Shown here: in pieces, positions 11,756 to 23,809 of the stretch
How the letters are laid out: every line of letters begins with the position of its first letter
How positions within the stretch are numbered: position 1 is the first letter of the stretch
Source of the DNA: Rhizophagus clarus
Taxonomy: Eukaryota; Glomeromycota; Glomeromycetes; Glomerales; Glomeraceae
Direction of reading: 5' to 3'
Length of the DNA: 64,000 nt
NCBI GenBank assembly: GCA_015698045.1
Contig: BLAL01000234.1
Span: forward strand, 372,001 to 436,000
Position numbers and translations under genes: made by a program
Notes under the pieces: model-generated
Told to the model about the DNA's origin: nothing
Databases searched by the model: none
What the model saw: only the letters and a program-made list of their open reading frames with translations

Positions 11756-12429
11756 GAATATTTAACTAAAATTATTATAATTTATAATTTTGGCCAAAAT
11801 TATTGATTTAATTATAAGATTTTATTGCTTATAATTACATCTTATCATAGTCACCAAATATAAACTGTTCCAAATGTGTGACTATAGAAAGAGTTGACTA
11901 TAATTACATATTTTTGATTTTATAAAAAAACAATTTTGAAAATTTCTTAAAATCTACATTCTAAAAAAGGAAATTTGTTTATAATTTTAGCTGAAATTTT
12001 GATTTAACTGAAATTATAGTGACTACAAAGAGGTAGTAAAAATAATATATATGTTACAAATCATGCAAGAATAGTAATTGTGATTATAAAGAAGTAAATT
12101 AATTAAATAAAAATTAGTTTTACAAAAATTGGATTTTTATATAGAGGTATAACTATATAGGGTGTTATTGTATGAAGGTCTAATCTCATTAAGAGAAATT
12201 TAATAGTTATAAATTTGGAATAATATTGTCAAAATTATTATGATATGAATATTTAATTAAAATTATTATAATTTATAATTCTAACCAAAATTACTGATTT
12301 AATCATAAGATTTTATTACTTATAGTCATATCTTATCATAATTACCAAATATAGACTGTTTCAAATATATGACTATAAATAAAGTTGACTATTTAATAGA
12401 GATGATTATAAAGAAAGTTAACTGTAATT

Positions 12430-13494
12430 TATAAAATGATTTGAAATTATATTCTCAAGAAACTATTTACTTCTTAAAATTAGTTTTTTTAAGAATGATT
12501 TAATATCTAGATAGTAAACTTAAAATATTACTAATTTGCAAAATATATATTTTATTGAAGATATTTCTTTTAAGAAAGCTTTATTAAAGGATAAAGAAAT
12601 AGATATTTTCTTGAATAAATAATACAAAAAAAAGGGTAATAATAAAATTAGATAAAAAAATAAAGAAAAAAAGCTTTAAAATTTAAATTTATTTGACATT
12701 TTTAACAGAATTATCTATAAGTTCACATTTTATTTCTAATAATTTTATTTTGTCAGAATAAAATGCTAAAATAAAAGCATCTAAAATAGATATACAGCTT
12801 TTAATACAAGAATTGTTTATAGAATTTTTGAACAAAGATTATATTAAGGTTGTTAATATAAAGAAAAATATTGCTATTGATCAAATACCTGCAATTGAAT
12901 TAACCTATTTATATGAAAAATAAAATTTGCTGAAATTAGAACTATATAAGCTAAATAAGATAAAATCATAAGCTGGTATTACTATAAAAAGAATTTTGAA
13001 AAATGATATAATAAGATTTTACTTGGAATTTTAAAAAATAAATTTATTATAAATAAAAAGTTTATAAATTTGCAAGTGAGTAAATTTATAATGAAATGTT
13101 ATAGTATCTTTCAGAAATCTAAATCTCTCATATAATAAAAAACTTAGTTAACTAAGCCCATATATATATTATTTAGTAAAATTGAAGAAAATAAGATTAT
13201 GCGAATTAAAAATTATAATGCAAATAAACTTTTAAAGTTAACTAATATGTAAATCAATACTATTAAAAAGTATTTTACAATACTATGTAAAAAAATTTAT
13301 GCATTCATGTAACTTTAGAAATAATTACTAGTGATACAATTATTATATCTATCAAATTGATATTATAGTGATAAATGCAATGATAGTATAAATTTAAGAG
13401 TTTGAATTTATGTTTAGGATAAAAAATAAGCATACTAATAAAGAAAAGGTAATTGGCTGATGTATAAAGGGTTTTTACTATACTAAATACTGAT
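12430..13494. other. AT-rich sequence with a possible decayed coding stretch
   Basis: No intact gene. About 12860-13030 on the + strand reads through several stops as a Leu/Lys/Ile-rich polypeptide with a motif like IDQIPAIELTYLYEK, which could be a relic of a coding exon. I do not recognise the family. Confidence 0.3.
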
Positions 13495-13859
13495 AGTGTT
13501 CTGCATGAGCCAGTTTGAGCTGAGCTACAGTCTGGCTTGGTTCAGCTCAAAAATTTATGCTAAGTCAAGCCTAAAATGAGCTGAGTCATAAAAAATCTTG
13601 GTTCAGCTTGTTCAAGCTAAGCCAAATCATGAAAATTCTAGCTTGGACTCAAGCTAGCTTGAGCTGACTCGAGCTTTATCATACAAAGTTATTAAACTAC
13701 AAGAGTATTATAAAAATGCAGATTTTAAATTTAAATATTCATAATTCTGCAATTTGCAATTATCTGTAATAAAAATTAAATTATCAGATTGCATAATACA
13801 AATCATCTGATGATTTTTTTTTTCTTTATAACATTTTACTTTTTTTTTATTTTTTTAAA

Positions 13860-14611
13860 GTTGCTAGATGAAAGGCATGACTGGACTTTAGAATTGAGGT
13901 AAGAAAATGCTAGAGAAATTGTTTTTTAGTTTTTTATTTTAATAAATTTTACTAATTTTGTTTTTCTCTTTTGTAATGTTGTTAAATGAAAAACATGACT
14001 GGACTTTGGAATTGAAGTAAGAAAGTACTAAAGAAATTGTTTTTCAGTTTTTTATTTTAATAAATTTTACTAATTTTTTTTTTTTCTCTTTTGTAGTGTT
14101 ACCAGATGAAAAATATAACTAGATTTTGAAATTGAGGTAAGGAAATGCTAGGAAAATTGTTTTTCAGTTTTTTATTTTAATAAATTTTACTAATTTTTTT
14201 TTCCCTTTTATAGTGTTGCTAGATAAAAAATATGGTCAGACTTTATAATTGAGATAAGGAAGTGTTAAGGAAATTGTTTTTCAATTTTTTACTTTAATAA
14301 ATTTTACTAATTTTTTTTTCTCTTTTATAGTGTTATCAGATGAAAAATATGATTGAACTTTGGAATTAAGGTAAGAAAGTACTAGAGAAATTATTTTTCA
14401 GTTTTTTATTTTAAAAAATTTTACTAATTTTTTTTCTCTTTTGTAGTATTATCAGACGAAAAATATGGCTAGACTTTAGAATTGAGATAAGAAAGTGCTA
14501 GGGGAATTGTTTTTCAATTTTTTACTTTAATAAATTTTACTAATTTTTTTTTTCTTTTATAGTGTTGTCAGACAAAAAATATGACTGGACTTAAAATTAA
14601 GGTAAAGAAGG
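13860..14611 (+). repeat. Seven tandem exon-like cassettes, period about 117-126 bp
   Basis: Each unit has a T-rich tract, an AG acceptor, a roughly 38-40-nt segment with the core ATGACTGGACTTTGGAATTG, then a GTAAG-type donor and a conserved TTTCAGTTTTTTATTTTAAT spacer. Cassettes start near 13861, 13978, 14097, 14214, 14331, 14447 and 14573. The acceptor and donor are both intact in units 3, 5 and 7 and nearly so in unit 1. Units 4 and 6 have GT changed to AT at the donor, and unit 2 has a decayed acceptor. The reading frame is not kept open across units. Confidence 0.6.
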
Positions 14612-14994
14612 GCTGAAGCAAAGGTTTTTCTTTAAGAAATATTGCTAATATTTCCACTTTTCTTTTTATAGGATTACTAGACAAAAATACAAGTAGTAGG
14701 TATCTGTACAGATGGATTCAGCTTTGACGTATAATAAAAACTAATGAAATTGATTTAAATAGGTTATTGTGATTATTACTGATGTATCTAAATAGTATTT
14801 ATTATTTGATATTATTAAATTTGTAACTGCTGTAAAGATGTTACTCGTAACTGTAATTATAAGACACAGTGTTGTAAGTAATAGGTTGCAACTTAGCTTC
14901 TTCGGAATGCAAAAGTTGTAATGCCGTAATTGTGCTGTAATATTATAATTATACCATAATTATGATTGGCTTATTTTATATGAGATTATTAATA

Positions 14995-15350
14995 AAATCA
15001 CGGCTTTTTTTATTAAAATCGCAGATTTTTTTTATTAACAAAATTGCAGCTCTTTTTTATTAACAAATTATTTTATTAACAAAATCGCAGCTTTTTTTAT
15101 TAATAAAATAGCAGTTTTTTTATTAATAAAATCATGGCTTTGTTTTATTAATAAAATCGCAGCTTTTTTCATTAATAAAATCGTGGCTTATTTTTTATTA
15201 ATAAAGTCGCAGCTTATTTTTTATTAATAAAATCGCGGCTTATTTTTATTAATAAAATCATTTATTAATAAAATGGCGGCTTTTTTTATTAATAAAATTG
15301 TTTATTTATAAAATTGCGACTTTCTTTATTAATAAAATCGCGGCTTTTTT
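14995..15350. repeat. Short tandem repeat AAAATCGCGGCTTTTTTTATTAAT
   Basis: About a dozen imperfect copies of a 24-34-bp word with TTATTAATAAAATCGCRGCT at its centre. It lies inside the hAT-like element. Confidence 0.6.
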
Positions 15351-16170
15351 ATTAATATGTATTTAAAAAAATGTTAATTAGCCATTTTATTATTTCTAAT
15401 ACGAATTAAAAAAATATTAAACATTTTTAACATTTTTTTTTATTAATACGAATTAAAAAATATCATCACACTAATACTATATATATCAAAATTATGTCGC
15501 GGCACTATGTAGGGAGTTTTAACTTTTGGCATTGGACTAAATGACTTTTGGCAGGCAACCTTAGGCAGCATTAAGGCATTACAGCCTAATTACAACATTA
15601 CGACCCAATTATGGCATTACGGCCTAATTACGGTATTATGAAAAGTGTTATAACTGTAATGCTGTATGTTGTAATATTACGGCATCGTCTAATCAATTAC
15701 GGCTAACATCTTTAAACTGCTGTTTTTAATAAATAAACAAACAAATAAATAAATTTAATTATTAAAAATAATTTTAAAAATAAATATTTTTTTATTTTTT
15801 TATCAAATATTAAAAATAATTTTGTATGATAATGGTTCATCTGATTTACGAGTCAGCTTAAGCTTTTTGATTCAAGTTTATTACTAGCTCAGCTTTATCA
15901 AGCTGAGCCTAATATTAGCTTAAGTTTTTTCAAGCTAACTAGTAAGCTATCAAATCAATTTAATTATGGCTTGACTTAGCTTAGCTTAAAAAGCTTAAAC
16001 AAGCTCGTAAGCTGGCTTAGCTTATGCAGAACTTTAAATACTGGTCCTTATCATTAAATAAAAAGAAATTAAGATAAATTTTCTATCAGAAAAGCAAATG
16101 TATTATTTATATTCCAATTTAAGCTAACTTATAACTAATTCTATTTTTACAATAAAATATTGGATCAATA

Positions 16171-16549
16171 TAGGTATGCATCAGTTAAAAAGAGGGAAAT
16201 TGTTTTTTTCATTATTTTGAGAAAAATGAAAAAACTTATTTGCAAAAAAAAATGTTTTATTTTCATATGTCAGGAAGAATTGATGGTTAAACTTTTATTT
16301 GAGTTATGTGACCAATACTTTTATTTTCTTGTCATACAATTTCCAAATATGTTAATAATCATTGAATAATCAAATGATTGTCTCTATAATGTATTTTAAT
16401 TTTTTGATATTATTTTGACAATTTATTATGCTTACCAGCTTACAATATTAAGTGAAAATGGTGCATATTAATGATTTATATAATATAAGCCAAAAATCTT
16501 AAATTTGATTCTAGGGTAGATTTCCCTCTTTTTAACTGATGCATACCCA
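16171..16549. mobile_element. About 380-bp TIR element (MITE)
   Basis: TAGGTATGCATCAGTTAAAA followed by AGAGGGAAAT at 16171-16200 is repeated in inverse orientation at about 16519-16549 (ATTTCCCTCTT...TGATGCATACCC). The match extends weakly outwards (ATCAATATA / TCTATATAG). The short ORF inside starts in the left TIR and has no family resemblance. Confidence 0.6.
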
Positions 16550-16833
16550 TGTCCTAATCTATATAGAAAATGTAGTAGTGAAAATTTCAATTATTATAGG
16601 ATTACTGATAAGACATCATACCCATTATGCAAGTTAGATCATAATGATGAGAAAAGTATAAAAGGTAGATATAAGGCTGAATCCTATTTTATTTTTATTA
16701 AGTATGAATAGCATGAAATTGAGATAGTTGTATAGTCTCATTATTTATATTTGCTTACATGATATTTTTACATGGCTAATTTAGGTCATCTATTGCCTAA
16801 TTTAAATTATTTGTAGTCATATAAAATTAAGAT

Positions 16834-19012
16834 ATGTCCAAGACTGATAAAATACTAACCTCCGAATATCTGGATTGGCATGCCAAATTAGGTGGGTTAC
16901 CAAGCATTTTAACAGATAAGATTCGGATAAAAAATATAAAAAAAAAACTGGACATGAGCCAATGGCAACTATCAGAAGTACATGAATCAAAAGTCATAAA
17001 TTCGAAGCCAGAAAACAAAGCATCCTACTTATCTTTTGCTGAACAATGTGAAGAAAAAGGGCCTATCACTTTCAAAGCAAAACCTGATCCAGAATTAATT
17101 ATCAAATCCGTGTTAAAGCATTTCTCATACTTGAAATTTTAGAGGGATCGATGGTTATAATTTTGCATCACTTCAGCCGTGGAACTCACCATGTCCTATT
17201 TGCGATGGAAAACATGGGAATATTGTCTTACTTGCTTCACTTCAAGCAATAAATTCAAATTCGCGATCGTAGCATAGAAACTCCGTCATGTGAGACCGAT
17301 CACCTGAAAAAATTATTTTTGTGTTCGTATATTAGACCCCCGATAAGCTCTGTGTTACAAGTGAGTATAAATTTAACCCGTAAAAAATTTTCAGGTAATC
17401 CCTCTTAGTCAACAATAATGCACGAATATTTCAAGCGTACTTTTTGGAAGAATGCAGTATAGAAGAGTTTAAGCAGAAAATAGAAGCTTGCCTTACGTCC
17501 CTCAAGGCCATCGCTGACACTCAGGAAGACATAAGGGGTGAACGAGCAAAGGTTTTGCTTGATAAATATAAAAAGGCAAGTTTTTTTTAGTTAAAGATCG
17601 TAGATAAAAAATTTGGTGGCGTGGCAGAGGGACTTTGGGTCCTTGTGTCATTCAAGTCTTTGGGACGAGCCACGAAGCTAATGCTGGGGCGCAGAAAATC
17701 TTTGGGATTAGCTGTCGTTCAAGACTTTGGGTCAACCTGGCATTAGCCCCACTGGGGCGCAGAAAATCTTTGGGATTAGCTGACGTTCAAGACTTTGGGT
17801 CGACCTTGTGGGATGCAATATCAGACGGGAAAATCAGAGACATGTTAGAATATTATTAATAATTCTTTTCTATAAATTGGCAAGAGATTGGGAGAAAAAT
17901 TATAGTAAATCAGTCAAAGTCGGTGTTCACTTCAACAATTCGACAATTACGGCTATCAACGGCGATATTGGGAATGAGAGTTGCATCACTGGTGGAACAG
18001 TAAATGCCGGAGCTTTACCAAGGAAATCGCCTTGAAAAAGAAAATCGGTGAATGAAAGCCAGGCAGAACCGAATGAAAAGTTAACAAACTTATACCACTT
18101 ATACCATATATTTCAATTATTTGAAACAATTACTGATCTTTTTTGTAATTTTTAATTCAGCCGAAAAGAAAATTCGTCCGATTCACGAATAACAACATTG
18201 ATAACTATGAAATTGAAGACGATGACGAAACCGAGTGCGACTATACTCCAATGAGCAACATTTTGACCTAAATTATATTAACCATGCATATCGTGCAATA
18301 CATACTCTTTGGAAAAAAAGCGAAAAATTCACTCTGAACCAATCATCAAGACTGGCAGGGTGGTACCAGCACAATATATGGAGTCCCATTATTGACCCGG
18401 CGTTCCGTAATTTAGAGATTGATCTTATACGTGGAGAGGGCTCAAGTACGGCTTCCAGTGATAGAAAAAATGATGACATGAATTGTGAAGAAAATCGAAA
18501 GAAGATCGGAAGGAAAGGAGATGGCATATTTAGGTTGATTGGTGATAGGTTGGAATTTGGGGCTATCGAGGCTGGAAGGAAATGGGAAGGCAAAAGCGGA
18601 AGGAAATATATTAAAGACAGCCTTAAGCTAAGTAAGATGCTTAGAGATATGTTTGTATAACTTGCGAAAGAGTGCGATGATGATGAACAAACTATCATAA
18701 AATTACAGACCGTTGGGATGTTACATAGTGGAAATCGATTTCAACTTCTTACGTTAGATTGTCCCAAGGGATATATTTGTCGAATTAAGCGTTTTACTTT
18801 TCAGGAAGTTGCTAGTCATATAAATAACCCACCATTAGCGTTTGTTTTAAAAGATATCTTAAGGAAAGAGATCCGATCTTGATGATCTTGATGATGACGG
18901 AAGGGAAATTAATACGGAACGATGCACAACTCCTCCAACAATCACTTTAAATAAAACTCACAGGACTCCAAAAAAAAATCGTACTATAGATGTAATAAAG
19001 CGAGATAATTAA
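16834..19012 (+). pseudogene. Eroded multi-exon gene: zinc-knuckle-like part and PD-(D/E)XK-like nuclease part
   Basis: An ATG at 16834 opens 102 codons (residues include KADPELIIKSVLKHF-like PDPELIIKSVLKHF). A shift after 17139 changes frame to a segment with WNSPCPICDGKHGN, a small Cys/His cluster. A further exon at about 17420-17577 (KQKIEACLTSLKAIADTQ) is open. At 18160-18240 an acidic segment (DDDETEC) follows an acceptor. From 18247 a long frame carries LEIDLIRGEG, then GRKGDGIFR and LEFGAIEAGRKWEG, then DSLKLSKMLRDM. The spaced GDG and E residues recall PD-(D/E)XK nucleases, as in a fungal family I remember but cannot verify. A TAA at 18658-18660 interrupts the frame, which then continues to about 18870 (LLHSGNR-like MLHSGNRFQLL and PKGYICRIKRF). 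An acidic Asp tail ends at 19012. At least three frame changes make it a pseudogene. Confidence 0.5.
17615..17820 (+). repeat. 69-bp direct repeat
   Basis: CTGGGGCGCAGAAAATCTTT recurs at about 17684 and 17753, a spacing of 69 bp, with weaker older copies of the GACTTTGGGTC word on the left. The unit length is divisible by three, so an ORF stays open through it. It sits between two exon-like stretches of the eroded gene and may be an insertion. Confidence 0.6.
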
Positions 19013-19019
19013 AATACAC

Positions 19020-19968
19020 TTAGTTTTATAGTTAACTATATCAACTGTATACATTATAGTGAATCAAAATAGTGTGTGTTGCCATATAAATGTTAAATTT
19101 CAGGCTTGTATTTTTAACAATATGTTTTATGCAAAATACATTGGCTGATCAGTGCTTAAATAAAGATTGTGTTGGCATGCGCTATTAGAGTGCATCAAAA
19201 AAAAATTTCTTGGCAAAAGTTGGTAAGAAGAATACTAAGCTCGAAGATTTTTTCAGTCACGGAGTATCTGATTTCCAAGATCAGGACATGATAACCGCTT
19301 CTTAAAGTTTAGCACTTTTTTTATGTAGTAATGTAAAGCATGATCGCAGATAGTCAGATCAAAGGTCTTCAGGAGTGTAGTAGGAGTGTACTACTGCGCC
19401 ACAAGTCATGTGATGTTGTGATATGCTATCACAACTTTAGTAGCAATTCTTAGCCGTGAAAATGTTTTTTACTTCTATACCCTTACACATAAATATTAAT
19501 AAAATTTCACTTATAGTTTAGGTATAATTTCTACAAATGTATAGATAAGACAAAAATAATATCACTAATAGTATTGTAAAAGTTACATATATAAATTTGA
19601 AATATATTATTCATTAATATAAGTTAATAAAGAATTACTAAAATATTATAAAATTCTGAAATTGCTATAAATCACTAAATTGCTAATAAATATGTTCAGA
19701 CAAATGGTTAATATCATTATAAATGAAATTTATATATAATAAAGCTGTATTTAAACCTATCAATCTCTATTCTAAATATAATATGGAATATATTTTTAAT
19801 TATCTACCTTAAACTGATAATTATAGATATGAAAAAGTAGTTGAAAAAGAAAAGCAATAAGATTATTTATCTATTATTAAACCTCATAAAACATCTTAAC
19901 AAAAGGTTAATCATGTAAGAGATTCTCTGCAAGAATTATTTTTTAAATAAGAATATAATTTATATCAT
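19020..19968. other. Intergenic AT-rich sequence
   Basis: No gene or clear repeat was recognised before the element at 19969. Sequence on both sides of that element (for example 19780-19968 and 21815-21960) may have been one locus before insertion. Confidence 0.35.
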
Positions 19969-21805
19969 GAAGTTATCTAGGTGCCACCCTGGGTGGTATC
20001 AGTTTTTCTGCCACCCTATCACATGACTTAAAAATATAATTTGATTGGCTAATTTTTAATCGGTTAATTTTTAACTTTAAAATTTTTTTTCATAAAAAAA
20101 ATTTTTCGTAAAAATTAAATTTTGATAAAATACAATATAAATACAATAGTAAAACATCTGAAATAACTTAATAAACTTTAGTACTTTTTTATTAAAATTT
20201 GTAATTTTGTATTGTATCATATATACTATAGATAAACAATTATTTATTTAGTTTACAGTACTAGTAATAAATGACACGAATGACATCTAATAACAAATTA
20301 CAATAGTAAAGAAAGAGATGTATAATGAAAAGAAGTAAAAGGGATAAAGTAAAATAAGAAAGAAAATGAAGAACAAAAAGAGAAATCGAGGATGAAGGGA
20401 TGATGAAAGGAGAGATCAAGGAAGATAATGATGAAAGGAGTGATCAGGAATAAAAGAATGCTGAAAGGAGTGATCAAGAATGAAAGAGGAACGAAATAAA
20501 TGATCAAGGACGAGATAGTGATGCAAGGAGCAATCAAAGACAAAAAGAGAACGAAAAAAAAAGATCAAGGATTAAATAATGACAAAAGAGAAACGATTAA
20601 GGATGAAGGGGGCACAAAATAACAATCAAGGATGAAATAATGATGAAAGGGGAGATCAAGAATGAAGAGGGAATGAAAGAAATGATCAAGGATAAAATAA
20701 TGATAAACGGAGAGATCAAGGATGAAGAGGGAATGAAAGAAATGATCAAGGATAAAATAATGATGAAAAAAGCAATTAAGGATAAAAGGGAAATGAAAGG
20801 ATAAAATAATAATGAAAGGAGAGATCAAGGATGAAGGGGAACAAAAGTAACGTTTAAGGATGAAATAATAATAAAAGGAGAGATCAAGGATGAAGAAGGA
20901 ACAAATGAAACGATCAAGGACAAAATAATGATGAAAGGAGCGATTAATGATGAAGAAGGAACGAAAGGAACAATCAAGGATGAAATAATGATGAAAGGAG
21001 AGATCAAGGATGAGGGGAAACAAAAGTAATGATTAATGATGAAATAATAATAAAAGGAGAGACCAAGGATGAAGAGGAAATAAAAGAAACGATCAAGGAC
21101 GAAAGGAATAATCAAAGATGAAAGAGAGAACAAAAGGAATAATCAAGAAGGAAAAGGGAATAAAAGGAACGATAAAGGGAAGCAAAAGAAACGAAAGTGA
21201 AAGCAAAAGAAACAATAAAAGATGAAAGTAATAGTAAAAAGAAATGATAAAGGATGAGAGGGAACAAAAAAACAATGAAGGATGAAAGAATTATGAAAAG
21301 GTGTGATAAAGAACGAAATAAAAAATGAAAATACCCAAAACAAAATGAAAATAAAATCGCAAAAAAAGAAAAGCCCAGCCGAAAAAAAAATAAGAAAAGA
21401 TGGTTAGTTAAAGAAGGCAAATCTAAAGATTCAAAGTGTTTTGAACTTACCATTTACTGGAAACTTGACGATGAAGTCTAAAGCTGTTAACCGTCAAAAA
21501 GATTAACCTGCAAAAGAAAGTGTTAACGTTAATTAACAAAAAAAAAAATTGACAATGCTGAAAAAGAAACTTACCAGAAGCTCCCAAGCCAAGAAAATAA
21601 GCACTTACAAAAAAAAAACGTTATTTAATGCTGATTTATAATAAAAAAAAACGATTTAAAAAATAAAATATACTGAAAGTAACGAAAGTAAAAAGCGGCA
21701 AAAAATTAAAAAAAAAATCGCGTATAAAAAAACAATTAATTTAGAATCACGTGATAAGGGTGGCAAAAAATCATGTACCACCCGGGGTGGCACCAACAAT
21801 TTTTC
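19969..21805 (-). mobile_element. Non-autonomous Mutator-like element, copy E (distinct TIR)
   Basis: Inner terminal repeats are GGTGCCACCCTGGGTGGTA on the left and TACCACCCGGGGTGGCACC on the right, followed inward by TTTTTCTGCCACCCTATCAC and its counterpart. If the ends are extended to GAAGTTATCTAGG and its right partner, the element is flanked by the perfect 9-bp repeat TTATATCAT (19960-19968 and 21806-21814). The interior is purine-rich on the + strand (about 20310-21400, words such as GATCAAGGATGAAATAATGA). At the right end lie - strand exon-like segments with strong splice signals. The architecture equals copies B and C although the TIR sequence differs. No transposase. Confidence 0.7.
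21451..21507 (-). other. 57-nt exon-like cassette in element E
   Basis: On the - strand ACTTTCTTTTGCAG precedes and GTAAGTTC follows this 57-nt segment (19 codons). Upstream on the same strand, another donor GTAAGTTTC follows the word TGGGAGCTTCTG near 21577, and a GTAAGTGC lies near 21610, so at least two further exon borders are present. Confidence 0.45.
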
Positions 21806-21814
21806 TTATATCAT

Positions 21815-22900
21815 ATACTGTATATTGTCTTTTTACTTCATCTGAACAAGTAGAATCCAAAATATTTTATGTTAATGGTAAGCTATTTAAAGATCACTTT
21901 TACTATTGTAGGTCTAATATCTATAAAAGTTAGATGGCTATTTATTTTAAATATTAGAAATTGATAAAGTTTACTAAAGTAAAATTAAAAAAAGTATATT
22001 TTGATGGATAATGCAGATGGGATTATGAAGTTGAATCCAAAGATTTGATGAAGTATTATTGGAATAATTTATGTTTTAAAACTAATAAATATATTTCATT
22101 TATATATGTAAAATAAAATAACTTAATTAATCTCAATCAGCCACAAAAATTATAATTATTTGACTGATTTAACTGACTGATTGACTGACTAACTGATTTT
22201 AAAAAAAATATTTTATTCATTCATATATAATTATTGAATTATATATAATATTAGCTAAACTGAAAGTATGAAATATAATGTAATAAATTAATTTATTTTT
22301 TTTTATATCATTTAAATATGTAACCTGCAAAAAAAAATTCTTACTTTTATAAGAAAAAAAAGCAAAAAATTTCTTAGTATTTTTTTTTTAGAATCTATGT
22401 TTCAGCAAACTTTTAATCAATTTTTAGGTAAAAAGATTTATTAGAAATATATAGAATATTCAAACTTCTGAAAAAATATGGATTTTTAAACTTTTTGAAA
22501 TATTTTTTTTTAAAAAAAAATTTTTAAGTTTATATTATTTTTAATCAAACATATGTTCAGTTAACTACATTTTAACAAATACTATAAGAAGATCCAGAAA
22601 CTATATATAAATAAGTCAGAGGTTAAGTTTGCTTATTGATTATATAAAATTTTTAAAAAATTAAGGTATTTTTGCAAATTTCTATCTTATATACTTCTGT
22701 TTTTAAAATTTACTAATTGGATTTTGATAATTTAATAAAATAATTTTTTATTTTAAATATTAAAAATCGCATCATAGTAAAATTTTAAAATAATATAAAG
22801 AAAATTTCTAAATTTACACAGGGTGTTCAAACATGGTACCACGTAATTAAACTTACTGATTGATTGATTGGTCTTACAATTACGTCAAATAGGTCAATTA
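21815..22900. other. AT-rich intergenic sequence
   Basis: A short tandem GATTGATTGACTGA-like run lies at about 22158-22195. No gene is supported. Confidence 0.4.
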
Positions 22901-22917
22901 GTTATTTGTTTATATGT

Positions 22918-23800
22918 TCTTTTTTTCAGGTGGTTCTTCGCGAAGCCTGTAAAGGTATTGTATATTTCTTATTTTTTTCTTTATTTATTTTCAATTTTTC
23001 TTTTTCTTTCTAACCTCCTTCTCTTTTTTTTAGGTCTTTTATTGTTAGGTTATTTCAGTTTCGTGTAAAGGTATGCCATTTCTATCCTTTTTTGTTTTGT
23101 TTTTAATTTCTTTTTTTTCTTTTAGGTCTTTGGGCTCTTTCAGTTTCATGAATAAAGTACAGTATATTTATTTACTTTTCATTTTTATTTTCTTCGTTGT
23201 TTTTTATGTTTTATTTTTACTAACTGAGCTATTTTATTCTTTTCTTTATGGGTTGGCTTTTCGTTTTCATTTTCTTTCCATTTTATTTTTCACTTCATTT
23301 CTACTTCGTGTTTTTGCTTTTCATATCATCTTTATTTTCCACTTTTCTATTTTATTTTTGTATTCTCCCATTTCCATTTTATTTTCGTATTCTCCTTTTA
23401 TTTCATTTTTGTTTACCTCCTTTTCATTTTGTTTCCTTTTCGTTTTCCTCTCTTTCATTTCATTTTGTATTTCCCTTTCCATTTTGTTTTTGTATTCCCC
23501 CTTTTCATTTTATTTTTGTATTCTCCTTTTTATTTCGTTTTCATTTTCCTACTTTTTCATTTCATTTCCTTTTCATTTAACATTTCCATTTAATTTTTCT
23601 TCTTGTTATTTCTTTTTATTTTCATTTTGTTTTCTTTTCACATTTAACCTTCCTATTTCCATTTCGTTTCTTCCCATTTAACCCTTTCATATTCTTTAAC
23701 TCTTTTCATTTCTCTTTCCTTCTTTTCTGATTCGTTTTCTTCTTGTCTAACCAATTCCTTTTCATTTTCCTTCATTTACTCTTTTTCCTTATTATTGTAA
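22918..23800 (+). repeat. Pyrimidine-rich tract preceded by exon-like cassettes
   Basis: Composition is the mirror of elements B, C and E: T and C on the + strand with repeated CCATTTYATTTTTGTATTCT words (about 23270-23790). Before it are cassettes on the + strand: 22930-22954 (TTTTTTTCAG acceptor, GTATTG donor), 23034-23070 (TTTTTTTTAG acceptor, GTATGCC donor) and one from 23126 (TTTCTTTTAG acceptor, decayed donor near 23157). The GTATGCCATTT donor context equals that in B and C. I could not find terminal repeats. Long Phe/Leu/Ser-rich frames here are compositional. Confidence 0.5.
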
Positions 23801-23809
23801 CGCGAAAAT

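Larger units (their letters stand above)
10761..12424. mobile_element. Tc1/mariner-like TIR remnant complex
   Basis: The left end TA|CAGTCAACTTTCTTTATAGT is matched on the other strand by ACTTTCTTTATAATCA at the right end (…AAGAAAGTTAACTG|TA near 12424). A second end-like copy (AGAAAGAGTTGACTATAATT) lies at about 11888-11907, so one element may have inserted in or beside another. Two diverged direct copies of an inner segment (about 11715-11910 and 12175-12390) share CAAAATTAYTGATTTAATYA. No transposase ORF survives. Confidence 0.45.
13495..16036 (+). mobile_element. 2.5 kb hAT-like element with tandem exon-like cassettes
   Basis: The ends are TAGTGTTCTGCATGAGCC and, reversed, TAAAGTTCTGCATAAGCTAA. 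Flanks AATACTGA (13487-13494) and AATACTGG (16037-16044) form an 8-bp duplication with one mismatch, which supports hAT. Both subterminal regions (13495-13680 and 15845-16036) are dense in AGCT-centred words (CAGCTTGTTCAAGCT, GCTTGAGCTGACTCGAGC). Inside are seven tandem cassettes (13860-14611), an inverted TAATTACGGC/GCCGTAATT region, and a run of AATCGCAGCTTTTTTTATTA repeats (about 14995-15350). No transposase ORF is present. Confidence 0.7.
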
